Below, piece after piece: positions 9,918-20,763 of a stretch of 64,000 nucleotides of DNA (position 1 is the first letter of the stretch; each line of letters begins with the position of its first letter). The notes under the pieces were generated by a model that was not told the origin of the DNA, did not search any database, and saw only the letters and a program-made list of their open reading frames with translations. A program made the position numbers and the translations under genes. The stretch is from contig OZ018412.1 of the NCBI GenBank assembly GCA_963969595.1, positions 28,458,339 through 28,522,338 on the forward strand, read 5' to 3'. This DNA is from Neckera pumila (taxonomy: Eukaryota > Streptophyta > Bryopsida > Hypnales > Neckeraceae).

Positions 9918-12308
9918 TCTCAAACATTAGAATCGTTTAAAACATTTTGACAAAATTCCCAAACAATAGTTTTGTCCACCAAAATTCCACTTAGTAATAC
10001 CAAATTAGATGTCAATGAGTGATTCATTTTAGTTATGAATTTTGGGTAAAGACTTCCAAAATCGAACCAATCCAGGCCCAAGAAACCAGTCCAGACCCCC
10101 CAAGCGACCAGCCAGAGCCCCCCAAGAAATTAGTCCAAAGCCCCCTAAAAAGCCAGTCCAGAGCCCCCCACGTGACCAGCCCGAGACCTCCGAGCGACTA
10201 GCCAAAACCCCCCCTTCACAAGCACGACCGGGAGGGTTTGGCCTCTCACGCCGCGCCACGTGGCAGCGAGGAGGGGCCTCGACTGTCGCTGGGTTCTGAC
10301 TGTTGCTGGGCCCTAACTGTGTTGAGTTCCGACTGTGTTGGACTTCGACTGTTGCTGGCTCCGGCTGGTGCTCCTCGTCCACGCTCCAAACAGCACTGTC
10401 CAGGCTCCAAACGGCCCTGTTCAGGCTTAATCAAATTTTTTATTTCCTTGGATGTGAGGTTAGAAAGACAAAATTTGATACTAGCAAAGAAAACTCACCC
10501 CACAAGGATTTAAAAATGCATTTGGAATTCTAAAATAGGTGAAAGGTTGCTTGTAGTCAACTAGAATTAAGAAATAGAAGTAGGGTCGGTAGGGGGAGAA
10601 TTAAGGAGAAAGAAACTTGGATGTAACGTTTTTATTGCCAAATTCCCAAGTACCATAGAAGCTCTCAAATACCTCAAGAGATAGAACCACATTGAAAATT
10701 GAGAGAGGTGAAGTGACAATTTAGGAGTTTGAAGAAAATTTAGGAAGAGATAGGATTAGGTGGAAATCTAGGGAGAACAATTAGAACCATCAAAACTTGG
10801 ATAGAGTAATAATTGACCAAGAAGTTGACGAGTCAATTATTATTTAGGAACTGACTTCAATTATTTTATTCCAAGACTAGTCAACCTTTGGGATATTTAA
10901 ATAATTGAAATAGAATAGTACCAAAAGAAAAGGAAGGAGAAGCAATAGAAAGAAAAAGAAGAGGTAGGAAGGAATTAGGAAATTTGTATTAAACACTTGT
11001 TTTCAAGCGGTGAGCAAAATTCCAAGATAGCCCCCGAAGATGACAAACCAGGAATATCTCGACGAGCTACTCTACAACACCGCAGATGAAGGCTAATTTG
11101 AGGTAAATCACTAAACACTTCTCCTTCTTTCTAATTGGTTAGATTAGCGTTTTTAACACTTAGCCAAAGTTCAAGACCAATTCAGAGCATCAAACCTAGA
11201 TTTCTCCTCAAGTTTAGATGTCAAAACCTGTAGATTAAGATTAGGGCTTTCCAAAATCGTCTCACACTTAGGATTTGGAGTTAAAACGAGTGAAATATGG
11301 AGGGATGAAGTTTAGGGCCTAATTTGGATGAAAAGTGATTAGAAGATAAACAAGACAAAGTAAATTAGGAAATATTAACTAGAAGTAACCAAGATTGTAA
11401 AAGTGAAATTAAAAGTGAAATACCAAATTAGGATTAGGAGTAATCAACGGATGAAGTTTTGAACACCGATTAGCGGTCAAACTTCATCCATCAATAACTT
11501 TTGATGGGATAAGTGAAATATCAAGCAAGAGGACTTTTTTGAAAGCTTAGTTTAGATTCTTGAAGGAACAAGTCTAAAAACACTAAAAAAAATAGTAACT
11601 TACCAGAGCTTAATCAAAACCTCAAGGAACAAGTATAAAAGGAGTTAGGTTGTTTTAACCTAATCCAAGGAATAAGTCAAAATTAGGAAGTCAAAGTAGG
11701 ATCCTAAAGTAACCCTAAAGTGGTTTGAACTTTGGAAAATACCACAAACCCTAAGAGATATATTCAAGGATGAAGTTTGGGTCAAAAAACGGATGAATCT
11801 AATCTAAAATAGTTCATCCAAGTCAAAACTTAGAGTTTAGGCACGGTCTAATTTCCTAAAGCTAGGGTTCAGTTTCCAAGGCTAATTGAATTAGGGAATA
11901 CCACCTAAATCATGGATGAAGTTTAAATAGCCCGAAAGGGCTAAATTTCATCCACCCATAACTTTTGCTAGGAGAGGAGCCGAGGGTCGAGTTTTATGTT
12001 TTTAGAAATGCCATGAGATGATCTATGACTTAGGATAGATAAATTTAGACTGTAATTAATTTGAATTCGAAACCACCGTGACCTCTTTTGACTGAAGAAA
12101 TTAGAATAGAAATCATCAAGTAGTTCAAATCTTTGATTTTTGTGTACATTGTGGATGTTAGAAACATAGGAAAAGAAGATCCATTGCTTGAAAGGCACAA
12201 TAGATTGGCGCTAGGCACCTGTAGGTTGTATAAGAATCCACATGAAAACTAGAGCCTCGTTGTGCTCGCTTATTTACTAAGGGTAGGTAACTAAACGCTC
12301 ACAGGCGG

Positions 12309-13539
12309 CACCTTCTTGTACTTCACACATCCGCAGACGGATTTCACGACCCGTCTGAGAGCGTTGAAGATACCAGGGTGGTCCTCCTCCTGCACATTCC
12401 TACAATAACATAAAAATTTTTAACTGTCCTTCTATGAGAAAGGACTAACTTAGAACTCAGAGAAACACTGATCTTGTGTTTCTAATCAAAGACTCCGGAA
12501 CTCAGAGTACGCTGGAAATACAAATTTGTAACGGACAAGTGCATTCTGCGACATCTCACCTTAGCGTCACAAAGCCACCAAGAGCTTAAAACGTGCTTGG
12601 CGAGTCTGTACTTCTCAGTCTTCCACGTTTGTGCAAATCGGGCAGTAAACTTGGGTCCAGAGAGCCCCTCCTATGACCAGTCTAGCAGCTTTGGCCAGAC
12701 TTGCAGGATATGGTACATGTTCGATAGTGCACGATGTACCGGCGGCTGTGGTTTCCCAAATCGCACTTCCAACTTGTCGGTCTTGACGTGGGCGGCCATT
12801 CTCACCTCATGCTTGTCACGGCGTAGTCGCTCCGCTTGTCCTGACGTCGACTCGGCCAACTCCGGATTATACATCTTTGGCTTCGGCCCTCTACACCGCA
12901 CATCTAGTACTGCTGGAGTGCGATGTAGTTCTCGGACCACGACACCACTTCCGTATGCTCCTCAAACACCATTTTCTTCCTACTCGTTTCTGGATCAAGT
13001 TCGACGAAGACGTTGCCTGGGTCCCTTGTCTCCTATCCCAGCCCATTAACTTCCCCCCTTCCGGACCTCCATGTTTCGTACTCCCTCACTTCCACCTCGT
13101 CCGCACCTCCTGCCCACTCCCCTGCATCGTCGTTTTGGACCTGCCTCGGAGGGGTCTTAGGGCTTCCGCCGCTGCTATCTAGAGACAAGACCCTTCTTGA
13201 CCTCATCACCATTGGCGTCCCCTTACCTCGCTTGTTTGGACTTGTTTCCCAGAAATCCCGTGGGTCCTTGCGAGTCAGTCTTGCCTTGCTGGCGCTCCGG
13301 AGTTTACGCTTCTGCGAGTTTGTCTAACTTTCTACAGCCTCCTCCGCCCCTGCTTCTCCGAGTGTCCGAACTTCTTCTTGTGGCTTCATTGTCTCTATCT
13401 CGCCTTCCTCCCTTGTATTGTTAAGTACCTGACAGTGTTTCTCAGCATCCACTGGCGATGGGAGGTTCTTCACCCAGGCAATGTAGGCCTCCGCATCCAC
13501 AATGTTGCCCTTTCAAATCGCCTCCGACATCCTCCCTTG
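12309..13539 (-). pseudogene. Decayed minus-strand coding sequence, right part of a split locus
   Basis: On the minus strand a frame at 12671-12940 contains KMYNPELAESTSGQAERLRR and ends LLDWS. After one in-frame TAG it would continue SGPKFTARFAQTWKTEKYRL to a donor-like AAG/GTGAGA near 12560. Upstream, minus frames are interrupted repeatedly (KNLPSPVDAEKHCQVLNN near 13450). I do not recognise the family; a retroelement or transposase-linked protein is likely. It was joined to 7132-8033 on one side and 18158 on the other before the LTR units inserted. Confidence 0.4.
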
Positions 13540-14829
13540 CCCCATGTGAGCTCTCAAATTGTCACTTGGGACTCTGGATTTTTTTTTTTTTTGAAGTTGC
13601 AATTTAGAATAGATAAAATTATACAAAAAGCCATAAAAAAAGTGTAGAACCAAAATTGGGGTGTACCATACCCATTATAGTATTTGGTCTAGATTTGATT
13701 TTATACCTAAAACATCCCCAAACCTCGCCTAGAAATAGAGTTTAAACCACAAAATAACGGGTTTTAGGGGATTTTAGTCACATAGCCTCAGCAGGGCTAA
13801 ATCCCACTAGAAGGTGGCAATGCATGTCTAGATTGGTCCTAGGGATTCACAGTGATCTATATGTCAGGTCCTAGGTTAGGTTTCAAATTCCCCATTAGAT
13901 CGACGAATTCTCGAAAACCCCAATTATTAGTATGCAAGAGCCACTAAACTCAAGACGGGGCCATGGAAGAATCTTTAGCCCAAGGATGGTGTTCTGGGGT
14001 AAATCCAATGCCAGAAGTCCAACAACAAAATTGATTTGTCAAGATTACTTCATGTGCAAAAGATTCCCGCGCCATCGACAATTCAAGGAAACGGTCGGTT
14101 TAGGTCTCCACTGACCAATTGTGCCAGGTACGGAAATGCACCTCCACATCTTTTGCAAGGCTCCCTAAGAGGTCCCACAAAAATTCCCGGCATCTTCCGA
14201 CTTGCAGAAGAATCCTTTTTGGACGGTCAACCGTTCTAATCTCCAACGGGAATTTCTTGTAAATTACCGAGGTTGCAGTAAAATCTCACTAAAAATTAGA
14301 ATAGCTTGTTTTATGTTAATAATGCGTTCCAATAAGTTTTGCGGCATTTCGATAGCATCCAATACCCGAACCGGCAAGATTCCTTATAAATTAATCACGT
14401 CATGACATCCCCGCAACGTTGACTGGCATTCCGGGAGCACACGATGGCAAAACAGCGTCAACAAGGAGTCTTTTCCTACTCCCTTTCACCTTCCTGAGAC
14501 CTTAGGCTAGTTACTTTTTTCAAATTAGGAAACCCCAAGAGTTGGAAATTTACCGCGATTGGAATTTTAATCTAAGCTAGCCTATGTTGGGTTTTTGATC
14601 CTGGTATAGGGGGTGAAGGACTTCTGGACAAAAAATGGCGTTTTGGATCCAATGGCGTAGTTTGTTTGACATTTGGAGTTAATCTCCAAAAGTGAGGAGG
14701 TTGGTCCAGCATAAGTAGTACAAAGTAAAAATCTAGGATTAAGATAAAAATCTTTGAGGATGAGGATGAAAATTCAAGTTGATAAGGTTACTAGTGGGAA
14801 TTTAGGGGGGGATTGAGCCCTTGGAAACC

Positions 14830-14838
14830 TATAAAAGG
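14830..14838 (+). promoter_or_regulatory. TATA-like box of the second LTR unit
   Basis: TATAAAAGG follows CCTTGGAAACC and precedes a CT-rich stretch, matching the arrangement at 9289 in the first unit. Confidence 0.5.
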
Positions 14839-15272
14839 GCTCTACTTCCCTCTCTAAAATCACCCCCATACTTGTTTTTGGAGCCGTGGGTCCAAGTCAT
14901 CTTGGATATTTTGGCGTTTGAAGCCAAAAACCTCTACGGTGTTTTTGGAGCACTTTTGGCTCCTTTTGTTGTTGTATTTTAAGCTTTGAAGGTCCTTGGG
15001 GTCCTTCTATCTTGCCTTGTGTACTCCTTGTGTGTTTTCTCTTGTGTTTTTATGTGCTCTTGTGAACTAACCCTTAGATCTTTAGGGTCTTTTGTGTTTT
15101 CTACTAATTCTAAAGCCACCCCCCTCCGTGCCTTGGCGTATATTGCCATTGGAGGCCTTTAGAGTGAAAGTCAAGTGTTTTACCCTGTTATACTAACTTG
15201 TGTGCTCTTCTAAGTTCAAAGTGCTTTACCTTCTTCTAATGTATCTCTTGTTGAGTGGACCCCCCTACGGGA

Positions 15273-15684
15273 CGCCAAAGCTTTGACCTTCCGTACAATT
15301 TTCCATGTTTCATGTTTTTTTTTTCTTCTTCTAAAGTCTTCTTTGTTGTGTGGACCCCCCCCCCCCTCGAACGGCAAAGCTTTGAACCCATGATTAAGTC
15401 AAGTTCTAGAGTATGTATTAAAACAATCCTAGACGCCGGAGTTTTGAACCCTCGAAGTGCCACGAAGTCCTAGAGTTGGGGTTAAAACCAACTTGACGGC
15501 AAAGCTTCAAACCTACCTAGTACTTAACCCCAAAGTTTAGTTTCCAAGATCTCCTTGGAAAAGTCTAAAGTTTAGCTACCAAGATCTAGAGTCCTAGTGT
15601 GAGAAAGATAGCATGTGACTTGGGGAGTTTGTTTTGGTGTACAAGAAATTTTTGGGCCTAACCCCCCAGACGGCGAAGCTTTGA
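15273..15684 (+). repeat. Five dispersed CGGCAAAGCTTTGA-like motifs
   Basis: Motif starts are 15273 (CGCCAAAGCTTTGA), 15372 (exact), 15434 (CGCCGGAGTTTTGA), 15497 (CGGCAAAGCTTCAA) and 15671 (CGGCGAAGCTTTGA). They occupy the same part of the LTR as the three-copy tandem array at 9782-9917, downstream of the TATA box. Confidence 0.75.
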
Positions 15685-17139
15685 ATCTGGACCTAACTCT
15701 CCAAAAACCTAGTTTAAGTTTTGTATAAGTGGGTTCCCCTGAGGGAACCCGAGGTGTGTGGGTTTAAAAGATTTTGGAAACCAGCAGCCAGCCAGCCAGC
15801 GGGATGGTACCCAGCCAGCGAGCCGATACCCAGCAGTGGCCGGCACTCATCAGTTTGGGCCAGCAGCTAGCAGGCCAGCAGTCAGCTTGGGTTTTTTCCG
15901 ATTTTTCTACAAATCACACACATTATGGCTAAAAGCTAGATCAACAAGGGATGATACCCTACGGGGTCCCACTTTCCTTTTTTTTAGTTATTGCTTAGTT
16001 AGGAGCTACTTTAGAAAAAAAACCACTAAAGTAGAGAAGAAAAGAAACCCAGTTAGGATCTAGTTTAGAAAACTTGGAGTAAAAAGCCCAGTTACAAGAC
16101 TAGTTAGGAACCTAGAGGTAGAAGTCCAACATAACCTAGTTAGGAATTAAAGTTTCAAGGTCCACCTGTAACTAGAGAAATAAAAAGAAAGGGAAGGGGG
16201 AAGGGAATCAGTGCCTCCACGTCACACCTGCACATACACGCTCCACTCTCACACCCACACGTGAACACAAAATAATGGAAGGGAATTAGTGGAGAACAAG
16301 ATGAAGTAGGGAACAAGGAAAGAGACAATAAATAGTAACCTAGGTGTAGTATTAGGTAGGCTAGGAAGGAAATCTCAAGAGTTTGTTGCAATCGCTAAAA
16401 GGAGGATAAAAATGACGCAAAGCAAGGAAGGCGTAAGAAGATAGGAGAGCCTTTAAATTCCTTGACATTTGGGACTATCTTTGTAAGACCACCATCAAAG
16501 GTTGGTGCAATAGTACTGGAGTAGAAGGAAGACGGAGAAAGAAAAGAAAAGAGAGGGGAGAAGGAAAGAAGTTAGGGTGTAATATCTCTTTCAAAAATTT
16601 AAGCAGTGAGCTTTGGAAAAAAAAGGCCAACAAATCATCATGGACGGGGATGCGTATGAGCACGTGGACGATGCTATCTCCAACATCGGCAGTGATGAGG
16701 TAAGCCATTGAACTGATCTTTGGTATTTTTTCCTAGTTAGCTTGTGATTCTCTCAGTTAGGCTTTAAACCAAGATAATTAGCAAAGATTAGCAAGAATCA
16801 GAGGTTTAGATCCAAAAGTCCATAGACTAGAAATAGGGGTTTCCAAAAACATATTACGCTAAAAATTTCGCTTTGGATTGACCTCGCTAAGTTAAGTCAA
16901 GTGGTTTAGAAAGGAAAAAATTTTAGTAAACTTTGTTTTAAAGAACAATAGAACGACTTAGGACTAAAGTTAAACATAAGAATTAGCATTAATTTAAGAG
17001 TCAACAATCTAGAATTAGGTTTGGAAAGAGAAAATTAGGAAAAAATCAAGAGTTAAAAAGTCCAATTAGAGCTAATTTGGGCGATTTAATTAGGAATCAA
17101 GATTTAGAATTAGAATTAGGAAGTTAAATTGGAGGTCAT

Positions 17140-17253
17140 GGCCATATTTGTTAAAAATGAGACAAAATGGTCATTTTGAGACTTTAACCCTAAAATTGTT
17201 TTAGTGATTTTATCCTCGAGTCAAAGATAAAATGCAACCTTTGGGCAATCAAA

Positions 17254-17297
<44 letters not shown>

Positions 17298-17412
17298 CAT
17301 ATGAAAGTCTCAAATTACCAAATAGTCTCAAAATGAAATAGTTATAACGATTTATCTTCAAGTCGAAGATAAAATTGAGACTACACTTTGTCTCATTTTA
17401 ATGAATATGGCC
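17140..17412. mobile_element. 273-bp MITE with inverted ends and a (TA)n core
   Basis: The left end GGCCATATTTGTTAAAAATG is matched by the reverse complement of the right end (GGCCATATTCATTAAAATG), and both continue into GAGACAAA. Further inside, TTTTGAGAC and the TCGAGTC/TCGAAGAT blocks also pair imperfectly. The centre is an uninterrupted (TA)n run. AGGTC lies 2 bp outside each end and could be an aged target duplication. It is unrelated to the CACTA family. Confidence 0.65.
17258..17295. repeat. (TA)n microsatellite
   Basis: About 19 TA units at the centre of the MITE, directly visible. Confidence 0.92.
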
Positions 17413-18157
17413 TTAGGTCTTAATTAGAACTAACAATTTAGGATTACAACTAGCCAAGTTAATTTAGAAAATTAAGGTAGAGGGGAAAAATTAAGCAGAG
17501 ATTAGGAAGTAAAAACTTAGAATTAAATTAGAGGTTGAAACCTAGAAGTAATTTAGCAGTCCAAAGATTAGAGTAAAACTTAGAAGTCAAAACTCGAAGT
17601 TAATTTAGAAGTAAGGAATTGGGAATAAAAATTAGACGATAAAAACTTGGAGTAATATTTTGAAGGTAGAAAGTAGAATTAAAATTTAGAAGTAATTCTC
17701 TGAAGTTACAAGTCAAAACCTAGAAGTGAAAATTTAGTAGAAGTAAAAAATTGAGGCTCAAGATAGAATACTTAACTAAGTCAAAGGTTAAATCATAGGA
17801 GTTTATGTAGAAGGTTAAAAATAAAAATCCAATTGAGACAACCCACAAGTGGGCACTAAGCAGGAAACATCATTGAAGGGACCTAGAATAGGTAAAGCAT
17901 CTAAAAGAATTGTCTTATCTCCTGTTATTTTCCAGATTAGCCTCTTGGGCTAGCCACCGGTTAGTAAAACTTGCACACAGATCATAGCTACTCCTATTGC
18001 CATCCACAAAACTAAGACACATTAGCAAGTTCCATTGCTTGGAAGGCACAATGGACAGCGCGCGCAACACCCTCTTAAATCAAAAGTGGATAAAAGCTAA
18101 GAACCAGGTCGTGTTTGCTCCATTACCAAGGGTGGGTAATTTAGCGCCCACACTCCA

Positions 18158-18456
18158 CTCCTGGTCTGGATATGGCAGCATCCGCTTCGGATTACCATGG
18201 TTGTCCTTCACCGCAGGACATTGCGAGTTCTAGCGATGGTTGTTCAGCCTCATTTTACCGATGAAGGTGTTCTTGCTGCAGTGGATAGAGACGAAGGATT
18301 TCCTAGCAGGCTGGTTTGGCTTGTGCTCCTGTGTCCATGCCCGAGTTGCGAACTCATTCAGCAATCGCACAAACTCTTCACAACTGCCGTAGTTGATGTC
18401 GTTAAGATCAATGAAAAAATCAAAGGCAAAACAGACCAAGCGTCTATGTTATGAGA
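18158..18456 (-). pseudogene. Short decayed minus-strand coding remnant
   Basis: A minus frame (18230-18439) includes YGSCEEFVRLLNEFATRAWT, ending at TAG. It was adjacent to 13544 before the second LTR unit inserted, so it may be part of the same old minus-strand locus. The arrangement faintly recalls retroelement capsid/gag sequence, but I cannot name it. Confidence 0.3.
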
Positions 18457-19305
18457 CACTATAAGAAACTGGCCTTTTTTATGATGTCTGAAAAAACATT
18501 GTCTGATGTCCGGAAAAACATGTCTGAGAGTCAATGTAGATGTCACCTAAAATTGCGTCATAGAAAACAAGCAAAAAACGTCTACTGTTTTAAAAAAACA
18601 TGCCCAATTTGGCTTTTTTTTTTTTTGCCATCACACATGACATGCTTTTTTAAGGTCCCAAAAGTGTGCCATTTGGCGAACAACTCAGCTCCACGTAAGC
18701 GCCACGTGGGCGGGCAGTGCCATGTAGGAAAAAAATTTCATCCGATTTGTTGCTGACGTGGACCAAGGGAAAAGTAACAAGGATTCGCCAATATCTGACG
18801 TGGCATGCCTTGTCAGCATACTTTTATGTTGTTTAAAAGATTTTAATGTTGTTTTTTTAAATGTCAATTTAGACATCTACTTAGACGTTCATTGAGACAT
18901 CAATTGCTGCATACTATACCCATAGGACAAGGTCGATAGAAAAAAACTATTTAAAAAATAAATAAAAAAATAAAAAAATAAAAAAATAACCAATCAAAGT
19001 GACAATAATTCAACAAGAATTAAATAAAACTTACCATCTACCATCAAGAGAATTTTTGATGGCAGAATGAAGGAATTTATTCATTAAAAGTTAGTGAAAA
19101 TGAAGGATTAAGAGGTCCTATTTATTTTCATTGTCCGTCCATGGTGAAACAAAAAAATATGGGAGAACTAAAATATGGGAACTTAACCATTGTAAGTTTT
19201 GACATTGTTTTAGACGTCTAGACGTTGTTTTAGACATGTAGATGTTCTTTCAGACATCGTGTGTTAGAGGTAAAACATCACCAAAAACATGGTTTTCTTA
19301 TAGTG
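18457..19305 (-). mobile_element. CACTA-type element, 849 bp, internally deleted
   Basis: CACTATAAGAAACTGGCC at one end and TTTTCTTATAGTG at the other, flanked by the 3-bp duplication AGA (18454-18456 and 19306-19308). In reverse orientation it matches both ends and most of the interior of the 5836-7128 element. It lacks about 0.45 kb corresponding to roughly 5890-6340, with the junction at a GATGTCTGA/GATGTTTGA direct repeat. No transposase. Confidence 0.93.
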
Positions 19306-19308
19306 AGA

Positions 19309-20763
19309 GCATTTGTCAAATATATGACAATTTTCCACAGCAAATTTGCTTCATAAAGTTAGAAGTGACCATTTCAAAGGCTAATGAGAGTTTTCTAAAG
19401 TTCTAACAGTCACAGATTATTATGAATAAGAGGCTGCACATGCAAATGTTTACAAGCATGAAAAAGTTAGAGTACCATTTGGACTCCTACAGTTCCAAGT
19501 AAGTACCCTTCAATGTCACTTTTGCAACACTATAATGTTACAATATCACAAAATTCCATAAAATTTAGATATATATTTAGAGCCTAAAGAGATAGGGAGG
19601 TATGTTTGATAATTACTCATAATAGAGTGCATATAATCAAATTATTGCAAAGCTATTGAAGCTCATGGGTAACTCCAGATGGATCTCTAGAAAGCTCTAT
19701 TATGTTTGGGAGAGTTATGTCGTGAGATTACGTTTCAATTTCTATTATCAACTCAAGCAGATGAGGTGACTTTGATGAATAATATCGTTGAACCAGATGT
19801 AGTTTGTTGGTCTTTATTTCATTCTAGTTTAGAGTGACAACTGAAAATTATTCTATTTATAGTCACTTGTTTAATCTGTTGGTAGTCTTTCTTCTTTGGG
19901 AATTTGGTTATAACTCAAACAAATAAGTCTTAATAATCCTAATAATGAGTCCTTTTGCCATGGAGCATGGGAATATCTATCACATTTGGTGCATTGATAG
20001 ATGAAACCTAATCTCCACTAGAAGGCCTCACGATGAACTATCTGGCTAATATTGACAATAGAAAAAGAACAAGCACACAATTACAGATCAACCCCTTATC
20101 AAGCCATATTCAAATCTGTATGGGACAGAAAATTTCACGTTGCATGAAGGGAATTCAGTAGCAACTTCAAAGCAGCTTATTAGCTTGGTACCACTCACAT
20201 TGTGGATGTTCAAATATTTTTGCCACATTTGACAGTCTCACGGTCCTGCAAGTCTTGAACTAGAAGTTCATAAACAAACTGAACAAAATCGTACCATCCA
20301 TTTATCAATACATGCCACATAGAACCTTTACAGTGGACATAAATCTTTATAATTCTGGAATGATATTGCATTCTCTCTGTCTGATGTTTCTATGTCTCCA
20401 ATTTTTGGAAACAACATTGAGCATGATCCAAGTTTTGTAATCAGTATTCATAGAGGTGCCAACTTGAGAATTGTAAATTTACTACCACCTCTGTTGCTTA
20501 TTCAACAATACCTGATTTTTACAAGAGTAAAGCAGCCTGTCAACTTCATTTAATTAATCATCTGTCTATGTACTATTATTTCAATAAGTCCTATTCTATA
20601 CAAGTTCTATATACTCAAAGGACACATCTATGACAAGCATTTTGCTACATCTGACCTTTTGAGAAATAAGTATGTGCACTCACTTCTCTTTTGTTTCATT
20701 GCATTAGGCAAGAATTTGCTATGTAGCTATTGATCCCGAGGACCAGAAGCTATATCATTGTGT
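19309..20763. other. Sequence without a recognisable gene
   Basis: AT-rich, no long open frame on either strand. The right part may hold introns or decayed 5' coding of the transposase-like locus that follows; an acceptor-like TTGCATTAG lies near 20698. Confidence 0.35.

Larger units (their letters stand above)
8034..12303 (+). mobile_element. LTR-like unit of 4.27 kb, probable solo LTR
   Basis: It begins TGTGAGG and ends CGCTCACA (TG...CA with short inverted ends) and is flanked by a perfect 5-bp duplication GGCGG (8029-8033 and 12304-12308), as expected for LTR retrotransposon integration. It contains no reverse transcriptase, integrase or gag frame. A TATA-like box at 9289 is followed by a CT-rich start region, which sets the orientation. 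It is homologous along its length to 13545-18152 and, for its last ~0.95 kb, to the inverted 2524-3450 fragment. The most economical reading is a solo LTR of unusual length; a non-coding LARD-like element is the alternative. Confidence 0.75.
13545..18152 (+). mobile_element. LTR-like unit of 4.6 kb, second diverged copy
   Basis: It begins TGTGAGCTC and ends GCGCCCACA. The flanks CCCCA (13540-13544) and CTCCA (18153-18157) differ by one transition and are probably an aged 5-bp duplication. Many blocks align in order with 8034-12303: a block near 13640-13690, CCGGGAGCACACG, TTAGGCTAGTTACTTTTTT, the TATA box at 14830 with a CT-rich start, GCAAAGCTTTGA motifs, and the ATTGCTTGGAAGGCACAATG end block. 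No retroviral domains are visible. It also hosts a 273-bp MITE at 17140-17412. Confidence 0.68.

Noticed and set aside
10029..10434. Minus- and plus-strand Pro/Gly-rich open frames
   Set aside because: They fall in a GC-rich, internally repetitive patch of the LTR-like unit; the frames reflect composition, not a protein.
8034..18152. The two long LTR-like units as the 5' and 3' LTRs of one retrotransposon
   Set aside because: Each unit has its own flanking 5-bp duplication, the 1.24 kb between them lacks a primer-binding site and pol domains, and the units are too diverged to be a pair.
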